A DNA stretch of 64,000 bases from Halorubrum distributum JCM 10118 (GTDB taxonomy: Archaea > Halobacteriota > Halobacteria > Halobacteriales > Haloferacaceae): positions 21,766 to 85,765 of the forward strand of contig NZ_AOJN01000039.1 of assembly GCF_000337335.1 (NCBI RefSeq), written 5' to 3'. Positions within the stretch are counted from its first letter, which is position 1. Each line of letters opens with the position of its first letter. Position numbers and translations under genes: made by a program. Shown piece by piece: positions 33,371-42,117 of this stretch. The notes below the pieces were generated by a model. It had not been told where the DNA came from and did no database searches. It saw only the letters and a list, made by a program, of their open reading frames with translations.

Positions 33371-34390
33371 TCACGCGACCGACAGCGCCCGCGCCGCCCG
33401 GTCGGGGAGGTCGGCCGGGACCTGCTCGAAGGAGTCGCCCGCGTCGCGGGTGACGAAGAGCCCGCGGTTCGAGAGCGCCCAGATCTCTCCTGGGGCGCGG
33501 CCGGACGCCAACACGGCCCGATAGGTGCCTTCCCCCGTCGGGAATCCGCGCTCGTCGAGCCGATCGAATCCTTCGTCGCGGCGGTAGCGGTACAGGTACG
33601 CCTCGCCGCGGCGGTGGGCGGCCGTCGCGCTCTCCGCCGCGCTGATCAGGGCGGTGTCGGGGTCGCCGGGGTCGACCGCGAGCCCCCAGACGTAGCCGTG
33701 ATCGAGGCCGGCGTCGCGGACGCGCCACGAGTCGCCGCGGTCGCCGCTCTCGGCGAAGCCGTCGCCGGCGGCGGCGTAGACGCGGTCTGGCGCGTCGGGG
33801 TGGGTCGCCATCGCGTGGGTGTCCCGGCGCGACCCCGGCGGGCGGTCGGTCCACCTCTCGCCGCCGTCGGCCGTCACGGCGAGCGCGCCCGCCTCGATGC
33901 CCACGAGCCACCGCTCCGGGTCGGCCGGGCAGGGCTCGATCCACCGGACGTGGTGGGTGTCGGGCCGCGGCGGGAACGACCACTCCGCGGCGGAGGGGAG
34001 GTCGGTCAGCCCGTCGACGCGCTCGGCCGTCTCGCCCCCGTCGACGGAGCGGTACGCCCGCGAGGGCTCCGTGCCGATCCAGACGACGTCGGGGTCGTGC
34101 GGGCTCGTCGCGACCGCGGTCACCGCGTCCGGGCCGGACCCGTCGGGGCCGAGCGTCGAGGCCGTCACGCAAGCGAACCGGCTCCCGCCGTCGACGGAGC
34201 GGAACAGGCCCGCGCCGAACGTCCCCGCGAGGACGCGCGGCGGGTCGGTCGCGCCGTCCGCGTCTTCGCGGACTTCGCCGTGCGCGACCGAGAGGCACTC
34301 GACGCGCTGGCCGGAGAGGCGCGTCTCGACCGCGCCGGTCGCGGGGTCGACGACTCGGAGTCCGTCGTCGTAGGCCGCGTAGATGCGCAT
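33371..34390 (-). CDS. Beta-propeller protein with BNR/sialidase-like repeats
   Basis: 339 residues. Repeated blocks carry the S/T-x-D-G-G-x-x-W/F pattern: RSVDGGSRF, RSVDGGETAE, TADGGERWTD, ESGDRGDSWRV and VTRDAGDSFEQV. This is a six- or seven-bladed propeller of the YVTN/BNR type. DVVWIGTEPSRAYRS, DRVYAAAGDGFAES and IWALSNRGLFVT are blade strands. There is no signal peptide, so it is probably cytoplasmic. The molecular role is unknown; such proteins can be lyase-like or scaffolds. The ATG at 34390 starts the first blade (MRIYAAYDDGL). Confidence 0.88.
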   Translation of the reverse strand: MRIYAAYDDGLRVVDPATGAVETRLSGQRVECLSVAHGEVREDADGATDPPRVLAGTFGAGLFRSVDGGSRFACVTASTLGPDGSGPDAVTAVATSPHDPDVVWIGTEPSRAYRSVDGGETAERVDGLTDLPSAAEWSFPPRPDTHHVRWIEPCPADPERWLVGIEAGALAVTADGGERWTDRPPGSRRDTHAMATHPDAPDRVYAAAGDGFAESGDRGDSWRVRDAGLDHGYVWGLAVDPGDPDTALISAAESATAAHRRGEAYLYRYRRDEGFDRLDERGFPTGEGTYRAVLASGRAPGEIWALSNRGLFVTRDAGDSFEQVPADLPDRAARALSVA

Positions 34391-34533
34391 GCGTCGAGGT
34401 TCGGTCAGGAGGCTCAAAAGGGTACGCCGGGCGTGCGGGGGCGAGGCGTCGGCGCGTCGGGCCCGGCGCGCGCGCGATTCGGGGTTCCACGAGCGCAAGA
34501 GACTTACCGCCCGCTCCCGTGTGAACTGTACGC

Positions 34534-35265
34534 ATGGATCTTCGCGTTCAGGGGGACGTTCCCCCCGACCCGTTTCTCGGCGCCGCGGACCTCTTCGAGA
34601 CCGAGCGCTCCGTGGAGGCGCCGGTCCGCGTCGTGGTCCGCGAGGACCCGGACGAGCGGACCTGGGCCGGCCACTACGACGACCACCACGTCCTGAACGT
34701 CTCGCGGCGGGCCGCCACGAGCGCGATGGCGCGCGAGCTGGCGATCCACGAGCTCGCGCACATGGCGCGGTACGAGGAGGGCCACCCCTCGCACCTCCAG
34801 TCGACCGAAGAGGCGCTGTACCTCGGCCTCTCCGGCGAGAAGGTCGAGCGCCGGAAGCTCGCGCACTGTTACCAGATCGCGAACCACATGAAGGACATCT
34901 ACGCCGACGACATCACGCTCTCGGTGGCGCCCGCGGACAAGCTCCTCGGCTTCCTCGAATCGACGCTGGCGACTGCGGTCGCGGACCGACCCGACGTGTC
35001 GCGCACCGGCTCGCCGCCGGTGACGGCCGGCGCCGACCCCGAGATCACGGCCGTCAACGCCGCGTTCGCGCTCGCCCTCGTCGAGCGGCACGACATCGCC
35101 GGCCCCGACCACCGCATCTACGACCTCGCGCGCGCGGCCGGCAGCGACACCGACGCCGTCGACGTCGACGCGTTCAAAGAGCGGTTCCTCGACCTCGGCC
35201 ACGACCCCTCGGAGAGCGACTACCGGAAGGCGCTCGTCGCGGCCGCCCGCGCCTACGCCGTTTAA
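34534..35265 (+). CDS. DUF5781-like protein with HELAH metal-binding motif
   Basis: 243 residues. HELAH at 72-76 (ELAIHELAHMARYEEGHPSHLQS) is an HExxH zinc-metallopeptidase motif with two further histidines, H84 and H87. A glutamate-rich segment STEEALYLGLSGEKVERRKLAHCYQIANHM follows and could supply a third ligand. The rest is helical with no signal peptide or membrane segment. It matches what I know as DUF5781, a haloarchaeal family without an assigned function. Proteolysis is only an inference from the motif. The gene is complete, and copy 3 of the dispersed element follows it. Confidence 0.85.
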   Translation: MDLRVQGDVPPDPFLGAADLFETERSVEAPVRVVVREDPDERTWAGHYDDHHVLNVSRRAATSAMARELAIHELAHMARYEEGHPSHLQSTEEALYLGLSGEKVERRKLAHCYQIANHMKDIYADDITLSVAPADKLLGFLESTLATAVADRPDVSRTGSPPVTAGADPEITAVNAAFALALVERHDIAGPDHRIYDLARAAGSDTDAVDVDAFKERFLDLGHDPSESDYRKALVAAARAYAV

Positions 35266-35337
35266 AAAACGGAACGCGGCACACGGACGGCCGAGTCGCG
35301 GACGACGCCTTTTCGGGACGGGACCGACCGCGGCGGT

Positions 35338-35690
35338 TACTTATAACTGAACGCTGTGCGGTGGCGCGTGCCTGCGAGCGGCCGACAGGCCGCGAGCCAG
35401 CACGCGTGAGGGAGTCAGTCGCCGGAGCGAAGCGGAGGCGACTGACGAGGCTGGGGAGGTGTGAGGTGCCGTGCGGTCGCGGTCGGGCGGGACTCAAAGG
35501 GGCAGCCGCGAGGCGTTCGTCGTCGATCCGTTATCAGCCATTTATAAGCGAACTGCTGGAATTTCGTCGGTGTCCTTCAGCTCCCGGCTGTCAACTACTT
35601 ATAAATAAACGGCTGGAACTTCGCCCGCGTTTGCCACTGAAACGCCGGCAGCCGTTTATAAACAACCGCTCCGCTCTCCGAACCCCTCGT
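35338..35690 (-). repeat. Structured dispersed element, copy 3 (partly deleted)
   Basis: Same orientation as copy 2, between convergent genes. It begins with a TTATAA box at 35341 and carries stem B GCGGCC/GGCCGC (35378-35383 with 35388-35393), stem A GTCAGTCGCC/GGCGACTGAC (35414-35423 with 35437-35446) with the conserved 13-nt loop, and the conserved CAAAGGGGCAGCCGCGAGG. The second half of stem C is missing: the sequence jumps directly to units with TTTATAA boxes near 35541, 35599 and 35656. The copy therefore seems to have lost about 70-80 bp relative to copy 2. No coding sequence is credible. Confidence 0.8.
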
Positions 35691-35700
35691 ACTCCCCGTC

Positions 35701-37125
35701 CTATTCCGCGTCGCTCTGCGCGGGTTCGCCGTCGCCGTCCGCCTCGACCGTCTCGCCCTCGTCGGTCGAGTCGGCCGCCTCGACCGGGGCGCTCGACCCC
35801 TTTGCCCGCGCGTCGCCGTCGAGGACGGTGACGCGCGCGGACATGATCCGGGTGTTGTCGACGCGCTCGATGCGGATCCGGATCTCGTCGAACTCGATCT
35901 CCTCGCCCTCCTCGACGAGGCGCCCGGCGCGGTTGAAGACGAAGCCGGCGAGCGTCTCGAACTCCTCGCCCTCGGGGAGGTCGATCCCGAGGATCTCGTT
36001 GACCTCGTCGATGTTCACCTCGCCCTGAACGACCGCGACGTTGTCGTCGACGAACTCCACCGGCGCCTCCTCGTCGCCCTCCAGAATTTCGCCGACGATC
36101 TCCTCGACCATGTCTTCGAGGGTGATGATCCCCTCCGTGGTCCCGAACTCGTCGATGACCGTGACCATCTGGAGGCGGTTGTCCTGCATCTCGGCGAGCA
36201 GCTCGTCGGCGTTCTTCGACTCGGGGACGTGGAGCGTGGGCTTGACGACGCGCTCTAAGGAGGGCGTCCCCTCGGAGTAGCGCAGCTCGCGGACGAGGTC
36301 GCGCACGGTGACCACGCCGATGATGTTGTCGAGGTTCCCCTCGTAGACGGGGACGCGCTCGTGGTCGGCCTGGATACACGTCTCGATCGCCTCCTCGACT
36401 GAGTCTTCCTTCGCCACCGCGGTGACGTCGAGCCGCGGCGTCATCACCTCCTTGGCGATGGTGTTGTTGAAGCGGAAGATGCGGTCGAGCATCTCCCGCT
36501 CCTCCTCCTCGATGACGCCCTCGCGCTCGCCGGTCTCGATGATGTCCTGGATCTCGTCGCGGGTGACGTACGTCGACTCGATGGCCGCCGAGCCGCCGAT
36601 GATGCTGTTGACCCCCTTGACGATGTAGTCGAAGAGGACGACGAGCGGGTACAGCGCGTACTCGGAGGCCTTCAGCGGCCGGGCAATCCGGAGCGCCCAC
36701 GACTCGGTGTTCTCGACGGCGTACGACTTGGGCGCGCTCTCGCCGAAGATCAGCACGAGCGTCGTGATCCCGAACGTCGTCGCCAGCACCGACTGGCCGC
36801 GGGAGAGGTAGATCCCGAACAGCGCGGTGGCGATGGAGGTCATCGCCACGTTGACGATGTTGTTGCCGACGAGGATCGTCACCAGCAGCCGGTGGGGGTT
36901 CTGTTTCATCTCGCGGATCGTCTCCGCCCCGGTCACCCCCTCGTCGACGAGGCTGTCGATGCGGTGTTGCGGGAGCGAGAACATCGCGATCTCGGACGAG
37001 GAGAAGAACGCCGAGAGCCCGACCAACACGAGGATCGCGACGGCCCCGAGGACGGTCACGACGCTATCGCCCGGCATCGGTATCTGGAGGAGGTCGACCA
37101 CCGGCGCGCTAGACGACAAGCCCAT
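35701..37125 (-). CDS. CNNM/CorC-family membrane protein with CBS domains
   Basis: 474 residues. An N-terminal CNNM (DUF21) transmembrane domain (about 10-200) contains FFSSSEIAMFSLPQHRIDSLVDEG and GESAPKSYAVENTESWA. A pair of CBS domains follows (about 220-340; VMTPRLDVTAVAKEDSVEEAIE, HERVPVYEGNLDNIIGVVTVRDL). A CorC/HlyC domain (about 355-430; VAVVQGEVNIDEVNEILGIDLPEGEEFETLAGFV) and an acidic tail complete it. The family is linked to Mg2+ or Co2+ efflux and nucleotide sensing, though the exact ion is not shown. Gene length and domain order are canonical. Confidence 0.93.
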   Translation of the reverse strand: MGLSSSAPVVDLLQIPMPGDSVVTVLGAVAILVLVGLSAFFSSSEIAMFSLPQHRIDSLVDEGVTGAETIREMKQNPHRLLVTILVGNNIVNVAMTSIATALFGIYLSRGQSVLATTFGITTLVLIFGESAPKSYAVENTESWALRIARPLKASEYALYPLVVLFDYIVKGVNSIIGGSAAIESTYVTRDEIQDIIETGEREGVIEEEEREMLDRIFRFNNTIAKEVMTPRLDVTAVAKEDSVEEAIETCIQADHERVPVYEGNLDNIIGVVTVRDLVRELRYSEGTPSLERVVKPTLHVPESKNADELLAEMQDNRLQMVTVIDEFGTTEGIITLEDMVEEIVGEILEGDEEAPVEFVDDNVAVVQGEVNIDEVNEILGIDLPEGEEFETLAGFVFNRAGRLVEEGEEIEFDEIRIRIERVDNTRIMSARVTVLDGDARAKGSSAPVEAADSTDEGETVEADGDGEPAQSDAE

Positions 37126-37289
37126 ATTCGTTTGTCATCCGTCGCCCCGCGATTAAAGCGTTCCCTTCGGCTACCCCCGACGCGGTCCGACCGCCGCCGA
37201 GGCCTCCGCCTCGTCGGTCGCGGAGATCAACCGCCCCCGAGGGTGCCGCTGCCGACACGATTACCCGTCTCGCGGGCGAATCACGCGGC

Positions 37290-37550
37290 ATGAGCGATCC
37301 ACAGATCACCCTGTACCGGCTCCAGGCGTGTCCGTTCTGCGAGCGCGTGGTCCGGACGCTGAACGAGCTCGGGCTCGAGTACCGCTCCCGGTACGTCGAG
37401 CCGATGCACTCCGAGCGCAACGTCGTCAAGCGCGTCTCCGGCGCCCGGAGCGTCCCGGCGATCGTCGACCGCGAGACCGGCGTCACCATGTCCGAGAGCG
37501 CGAACATCGTCGAGTACCTGAAGGGGACCTACGGCGAGGGAGGTGCCTGA
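37290..37550 (+). CDS. Glutaredoxin-like protein
   Basis: 86 residues of the thioredoxin fold. C14-P-F-C17 is the active-site dithiol (LYRLQACPFCERVVRTLNELGLEY), and RSVPAIVDRETGVTMSESANIVEYL is the glutathione-S-transferase-N-like cis-Pro region. It likely reduces disulfides using a low-molecular-weight thiol; haloarchaea use gamma-glutamylcysteine instead of glutathione (family knowledge). It stops one base before the ATG of the redoxin gene, so the two form an operon and may work as a pair. Confidence 0.92.
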   Translation: MSDPQITLYRLQACPFCERVVRTLNELGLEYRSRYVEPMHSERNVVKRVSGARSVPAIVDRETGVTMSESANIVEYLKGTYGEGGA

Positions 37551-37551
37551 G

Positions 37552-38061
37552 ATGGTCGACTTCGACGTCGTCTCCCTGCCCGAGACGGACCACGTCGCCG
37601 AGGGCGACACGGCGCCCGACTTCACCCGCCCGCTCGTGAACGGCGAGTACTGGGAGGACCGCGCGCTCGACGACGTCGTCGACGGCCCGACGCTGCTCCT
37701 GTTCCACCCGATGGACGGGACGTTCCAGGGCACCTACCTCTACAACACGGTCGACGACCACGGGTGGAGCGACGACCTCGACGTCCTCGGCGTCTCCATC
37801 TCGACGCCGTACGCCCACAAGCGCCTGCTCGCCGAGCGCGGCGACGGCGTCCGGATCTTCTCCGACCCGGGCGCGGCCGTGGTCGAGGAGTACGGCCTCG
37901 CGCACGAGATCGACGGGATGACGGGGATCACGGAGAGCCGCCCCGCCGTCTTCCTCCTCGATTCCGACCGCACCGTCGAGTACGCGTGGGTCGCGAGCGA
38001 ACACCCCGAGTTCCCCGACGCCGAGGCGATCGGCGACGCGGTCGCCGACCTCGTCGACTGA
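37552..38061 (+). CDS. Redoxin-domain protein lacking the peroxidatic cysteine
   Basis: 169 residues, AhpC/TSA-like fold: GDTAPDFTRPLVNGEYW at the start, LLLFHPMDGTFQGTYLYNTV at the position where peroxiredoxins have P-x3-T-x2-C, then GVSISTPYAHKRLLAER and FSDPGAAVVEEYGLAHEIDGMTGITESRPAVFLLD. No Cys occurs in the protein, so it cannot be a thiol peroxidase itself. The start is the ATG at 37552, one base after the glutaredoxin stop; an in-frame GTG nine bases earlier is less likely. Its function could be structural or thiol-independent. Confidence 0.85.
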   Translation: MVDFDVVSLPETDHVAEGDTAPDFTRPLVNGEYWEDRALDDVVDGPTLLLFHPMDGTFQGTYLYNTVDDHGWSDDLDVLGVSISTPYAHKRLLAERGDGVRIFSDPGAAVVEEYGLAHEIDGMTGITESRPAVFLLDSDRTVEYAWVASEHPEFPDAEAIGDAVADLVD

Positions 38062-38144
38062 TCGGGAAATCGATTCCCTCTCGATCGATTCCGGGATCGC
38101 ACACACTCGTCACCCTTTTTCAACTCGCCGCCGAACTACCGCGC

Positions 38145-38774
38145 GTGACCGCCGACACGAGCGACGACCGACCGGACCGATCCGACGAGCTGCGCGCGGC
38201 GGCCGCCGCCGTCGACCGCGGCGAGCCCGTCGTCTACCCGACCGAGACGGTGTACGGGCTGGGCGCCGACGCGCTCGACGCCGACGCCGTCGAACGCGTC
38301 TTCGAGCTGAAAGGCCGCGACCGGTCGAACCCGCTCTCGCTCGGCGTCGCGAGCGTCGACGACGCGCTCCGCTACGCCCGGCCGACCGAGCGTGCGGTCG
38401 CCTTCGCGCGGGCGTTCCTCCCGGGACCGGTGACCGTCGTCGTCGAGCGCGGCGACCCGGTGCCCGACGCGCTCACCGCCGGGCGCGACCGCGTCGGGAT
38501 CCGCGTGCCAGACCACGACCTCGCGCGGGCGCTGCTCGACGAGACCGGCCCGCTCACCGCGACGAGCGCCAACGTCTCGGGGACGGGCAGCGTCACGGAC
38601 CCGGCCGACCTCGACGACCGGATCCGCGGGGGCGTCGCCGCCGTGATCGACGACGGGGAGGCGCCCGGCACCGAGAGCACCGTCGTCGACCCCGAGGCGG
38701 GGACGATCCACCGGCGCGGCGCGATGGCCGGCGCCATCGAGGCGTGGCTGGCGGACCCGCCGGTGGAGGAGTGA
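38145..38774 (+). CDS. sua5: L-threonylcarbamoyladenylate synthase (Sua5/YrdC/YwlC family)
   Basis: 209 residues, the short form without the Sua5 C-terminal domain. YPTETVYGLGADALDADAVERVFELKGRDRSNPLSL contains the KGR-x-x-x-x-PL substrate-binding motif. LPGPVTVVVERG, VGIRVPDH and TATSANVSGTGS are further hallmarks. It makes threonylcarbamoyl-AMP from Thr, bicarbonate and ATP for the t6A37 modification of ANN-decoding tRNAs. It starts at GTG 38145; the first 18 residues are acidic and unstructured. It probably has its own promoter, as the redoxin gene ends 83 nt upstream. Confidence 0.94.
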   Translation: MTADTSDDRPDRSDELRAAAAAVDRGEPVVYPTETVYGLGADALDADAVERVFELKGRDRSNPLSLGVASVDDALRYARPTERAVAFARAFLPGPVTVVVERGDPVPDALTAGRDRVGIRVPDHDLARALLDETGPLTATSANVSGTGSVTDPADLDDRIRGGVAAVIDDGEAPGTESTVVDPEAGTIHRRGAMAGAIEAWLADPPVEE

Positions 38775-38807
38775 AGAGAGCCGGCGAAAAGCGTTCGTTT
38801 GAGGATT

Positions 38808-39074
38808 TTAAACGGAGAGTTCGCCCTTCGCTTTGATCACGTTCAGGTCCTCGGCGTCGACCGTCTCGACGTCGAGCCAGTGGGGGACGTACTCGCGTTT
38901 GTCGTACGCCTCGCGCTCGTCCTCGGTGCCGACGGTACACCAGAGCTGCGGCTCGTCCGGGCCGTGCCAGCCGCCCTGAACGTTGATACCGAAACAGACC
39001 AGCTCCTCGCCGTCGTGCTCGATCACCGCGTCCTTCCGGATGTCGGGGTCGCCGCGGATGATGAGGTGGTACAT
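38808..39074 (-). CDS. HAH_0734-family small protein
   Basis: 88 residues. MYHLIIRGDPDIRKDAVIEHDGEELVCFGINVQGGWHGPDEPQLWCTVGTEDEREAYDKREYVPHWLDVETVDAEDLNVI is compact and looks like a single alpha/beta domain. I recognise it as the haloarchaeal HAH_0734 family, which has no known function. Two Cys and a conserved Trp-rich centre (GWHGPDEPQLWC) stand out. The start codon ATG 39074 lies about 117 bp from the end of the creatininase-family gene upstream on the same strand. Confidence 0.85.
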   Translation of the reverse strand: MYHLIIRGDPDIRKDAVIEHDGEELVCFGINVQGGWHGPDEPQLWCTVGTEDEREAYDKREYVPHWLDVETVDAEDLNVIKAKGELSV

Positions 39075-39190
39075 GTGCCGGCGTTCGCGTGTTCCGGGCT
39101 TAATCGCTTCGATACCGCGGATCGGATCGCGGAGAGGGCCGCGCGCGAGCGGGCGCGTCGACACACCGCCGGCGCGCGGAGCCGCGGCGC

Positions 39191-39934
39191 TCACCAGCCC
39201 GCGTCGAGGTCCTCGACGAGCGCGCCGAGGATCTCGCGGGTCGTCGCGGCGACGATCGGTTCGAGCGCGTCCGGGTCGCTGTTCGTCGGGTCGCCGAGCC
39301 CGCCCAGTTCGGTCACCTCGTCGAAGTACTCGTAGCTCCGCGTTCGGGGCATCTCGTCGGCTTCCTGCGGCTCCTTCTTCTCGGACCGGACGAGGTCCGG
39401 GCGGTACAGCTCGACGAAGCTCGTCTCGTGGTCGCCGGCGTGACCCCATCCCTCGCCGTACGCCTCCTCCAGATCCTCGCGCGCGAAGTCCGTCCAGTGG
39501 ACGAAGTGGACCGTGAGGTCGGTGTCGCGGCCGAGCCGGTCGGCCGCGACCGACAGCGGCTCGCGGTTCCCGCCGTGGCAGTTTACTATTAGCAGCCGGT
39601 CGACGCCGTGTTCGGCCACCGACTCGCCGATCTGCCGGACCACGTCGACGTACGTCTCCGTCGAGAGGGTGACGGTCCCCGGGAACCGCATGTGGTGTTC
39701 CGACTGCCCGTACGGCAGCGTCGGGAGCCGCAGCAGGTCGAGGTCGAACTCGTCGGCGGCGTCCACGAGCTCGGCGGTGAGGTGGTCCGCGCGGAGCGTG
39801 TCGGTCGACACCGGGAGGTGCGGGCCGTGCTGTTCGATGCTGCCGGTCGGGAGGACCGCGAAGTCGGCGTCGTCGATCGCGTCCCCCGCCTCTTCCCACG
39901 TCATGCCGAACAGGTCGGCGTCCGTCTCGGGCAT
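39191..39934 (-). CDS. Creatininase-family amidohydrolase
   Basis: 247 residues. Metal-binding motifs of the family are complete: LPTGSIEQHGPHLPVSTDT (E and H), NCHGGNREPL, and GHAGDHETSFV. Members include creatininase, mycofactocin MftE and archaeal ArfB, a formamidopyrimidine deformylase of flavin/F420 biosynthesis; ArfB-like function is the most plausible in an archaeon but is not proven. The gene is complete and starts at ATG 39934. It follows the divergent position of ABCE1, with only 50 bp between them on the same strand. Confidence 0.9.
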   Translation of the reverse strand: MPETDADLFGMTWEEAGDAIDDADFAVLPTGSIEQHGPHLPVSTDTLRADHLTAELVDAADEFDLDLLRLPTLPYGQSEHHMRFPGTVTLSTETYVDVVRQIGESVAEHGVDRLLIVNCHGGNREPLSVAADRLGRDTDLTVHFVHWTDFAREDLEEAYGEGWGHAGDHETSFVELYRPDLVRSEKKEPQEADEMPRTRSYEYFDEVTELGGLGDPTNSDPDALEPIVAATTREILGALVEDLDAGW

Positions 39935-39986
39935 GACGGGGACTCCGGAGTCGGGCGAGGAAAGGTTCGGGGTAGCGGCGACCGCC

Positions 39987-41807
39987 TCAGCCGGAGTAGT
40001 AGTACTCGCCGTCGCGCTTCTGCTGGCTGTCGAGCTGCGACCCCGGCTTGTTGATCCGGGGGCGGCCGGTGCGCTCGTCGCGGCGGAAGGTGATCTCGAG
40101 GTCGGCGAGGAACTCGTTCATCCCGTCGCGCATGTCCTGCGGCGGCGCGGCGCGCCCGCGCTCGGCCGGCTCGCCGTCGAACACCATCAGCCGGTCCGCG
40201 AGCAGGTCGATCATGTAGATGTCGTGGTCGATCACCATCACGGTCGCGTCGTGGTTCTCGGCGTACCGGCGGATCGCGGTCGTCGCCCGCACGCGCTGCT
40301 CGACGTCGAGGTGCGCGGAGGGCTCGTCGAGCAGGTAGAGGTCGGCGTCGTCGGAGAGGCAGGCCGCGATGGCGACGCGCTGGCGCTCCCCGCCCGAGAG
40401 GTCCGAGAGGTTCTGCTCCATCACGCGCTCCAGCTGGAGCGGCTGCGCGATCTCGGTGTTCCAGTAGGAGGAGCCGAACTCGTCCGTGATCGAGGAGAGG
40501 AACGCGTCGACCCGCATGTGCTGGTCGATGTCGATGTACTGCGGCTTGTAGGAGATGTCGAGCGCGAAGTCGAGCTCCCCTTCGTCGGGCTCCAGATCGC
40601 CCGTGAACAGCTGCGCGAGCGTTGACTTCCCGATCCCGTTCGGGCCGACGACGCCCAGCACCTCGGAGCGGTTGATCTCGCCGCCCTCGACGCGGAGCTC
40701 GAACTCGCCGTCGCCGTAGGACTTCCGCAGGTCGGGGTACTCGATCAGCGTCTCGCTCCGGGAGGCGACCCGCGGCGCGTGCTCCTCGAAGGTGATCGCC
40801 GACGGGCGGATCCGCATGTTCTCGTTGTCGAGGTACCCCTTCAGGTACTCGTTGATCCCCTTCCGGACGGACTTCGGGTCGGTGATGACCCCGTACGCGC
40901 CCGGCTCCCCGTACGCGACGTGGAGCGTGTCCGCCAGCAGGTCGAGGATGGCGAGGTCGTGTTCGACGACGAGCATCGAGCGGTCGGCGGCGTCGTCGTC
41001 CGCTAGCTCGCGGATGAGCCGGGCGACGATCATCCGCTGGCCGATGTCGAGGTACGGCGTGATCTCGTCGAGGAAGTAGAAGTCGGCGTCGCGGGCGAGA
41101 CAGGCCGCGATGGCGACGCGCTGGAGCTCGCCGCCGGAGATGGAGTCGATGTCCTGGTCCATCACCGGGCGGATGTTGAGCCGGTCGACGAGGTCGTCGA
41201 GCGCGCCGCGCTCGTCGGTACGCTCCAACAGCTCGCGGGTGTTGCCGTCGAACTGGTTCGGAATCTGGTCGACGTACTGCGGCTTGCGCGCGACGGTCAC
41301 GTCGCCGTCGCGCAGCGACTCGAGGTAGTTCTGGAGCCCGGTGCCGCGGAAGCGGTCGAGGACGCGCTCCCAGTCGCCGTCGGCCGCGTGGTCGCCGAGG
41401 TTCGGGACCATCTCGCCGGCGAGCGCGTGGACCGCGGTCGACTTCCCGATCCCGTTCGGGCCGAGGATACCGGTGACGCTGCCGGGCTCGGGGGTCGGGA
41501 GGCCGTACAGCGAGAAGGCGTTGTCGCCGTAGCGGTGGACCGGGTCGTCGTCGAGCTCGGAGGGGAGGTTGATGATCTCGATCGCGTCGAACGGGCAGGA
41601 GTTGACGCAGATGCCACAGGTCTCGCCCAAGCAGATCTCCTCGGAGATGTGGATCTGCTCCGGGTCGCCCTCCTCGGTGTCCTCGCCCCGCTCCGTGATG
41701 CACTCCTTGCCCGTCCGGTTGGGCGGGCAGTCCTTCATGCACTCGTAGTTGCAGCGGTCGGGCTGGCACCGATCGAGGTCCACGACGGCGATGCTGTCGT
41801 CGGCCAT
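39987..41807 (-). CDS. abce1: Ribosome-recycling ATPase ABCE1 (Rli1)
   Basis: 606 residues. The N-terminal Fe-S domain has eight cysteines in two clusters, in CQPDRCNYECMKDCPPNRTGKEC and CLGETCGICVNSCPF. ABC domain 1 has Walker A GPNGIGKST (116-124), signature SISGGELQRVAIAACLA and Walker B YFLDEIT. ABC domain 2 has GPNGIGKST, DLSGGERQRVAIAACLS and YLLDEPSAHLD. The C-terminal hinge ends RPRINKPGSQLDSQQKRDGEYYYSG. It splits ribosomes after termination. One base separates it from the upstream EMC6-like gene, so the pair is an operon. Confidence 0.97.
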   Translation of the reverse strand: MADDSIAVVDLDRCQPDRCNYECMKDCPPNRTGKECITERGEDTEEGDPEQIHISEEICLGETCGICVNSCPFDAIEIINLPSELDDDPVHRYGDNAFSLYGLPTPEPGSVTGILGPNGIGKSTAVHALAGEMVPNLGDHAADGDWERVLDRFRGTGLQNYLESLRDGDVTVARKPQYVDQIPNQFDGNTRELLERTDERGALDDLVDRLNIRPVMDQDIDSISGGELQRVAIAACLARDADFYFLDEITPYLDIGQRMIVARLIRELADDDAADRSMLVVEHDLAILDLLADTLHVAYGEPGAYGVITDPKSVRKGINEYLKGYLDNENMRIRPSAITFEEHAPRVASRSETLIEYPDLRKSYGDGEFELRVEGGEINRSEVLGVVGPNGIGKSTLAQLFTGDLEPDEGELDFALDISYKPQYIDIDQHMRVDAFLSSITDEFGSSYWNTEIAQPLQLERVMEQNLSDLSGGERQRVAIAACLSDDADLYLLDEPSAHLDVEQRVRATTAIRRYAENHDATVMVIDHDIYMIDLLADRLMVFDGEPAERGRAAPPQDMRDGMNEFLADLEITFRRDERTGRPRINKPGSQLDSQQKRDGEYYYSG

Positions 41808-41808
41808 C

Positions 41809-42117
41809 TCAGACCCCCAGGTCGACGGCGGACGTCAGCAGGACGGTGTAGCTGATGAACCAGAGGGTGAACGTGAGAAACGCCACGTAGAGGTTGTCTT
41901 TGATCCCGAGGTCGCCGACGCCGACGGCCTTGTATATCGGGTACTGGGCGATGACGAACGCGCCGAGCACGAACACCGCAGTGGTGCTCGCGGCGGACGC
42001 CGGATCGGTGCCGACGTAGACGGCCGAGACGACGCCGGCCGCGATCCCGGCGAGACAGCAGATGGTCGTGACGACCACGCCACGCGCGTGGTCGGACAGG
42101 CCCGAATCGTCGCTCAT
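41809..42117 (-). CDS. EMC6-like membrane protein
   Basis: 102 residues with three hydrophobic segments, about 14-34, 43-59 and 78-98. The pattern and size match the archaeal EMC6/Rab5-interacting family, relatives of a subunit of the eukaryotic ER membrane protein complex (DHARGVVVTTICCLAGIAAGVVSAVYVG, IKDNLYVAFLTFTLWFISYTVL). A role in membrane-protein insertion is suggested by that homology only. It sits one base upstream of ABCE1, tying it to translation. Confidence 0.85.
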   Translation of the reverse strand: MSDDSGLSDHARGVVVTTICCLAGIAAGVVSAVYVGTDPASAASTTAVFVLGAFVIAQYPIYKAVGVGDLGIKDNLYVAFLTFTLWFISYTVLLTSAVDLGV

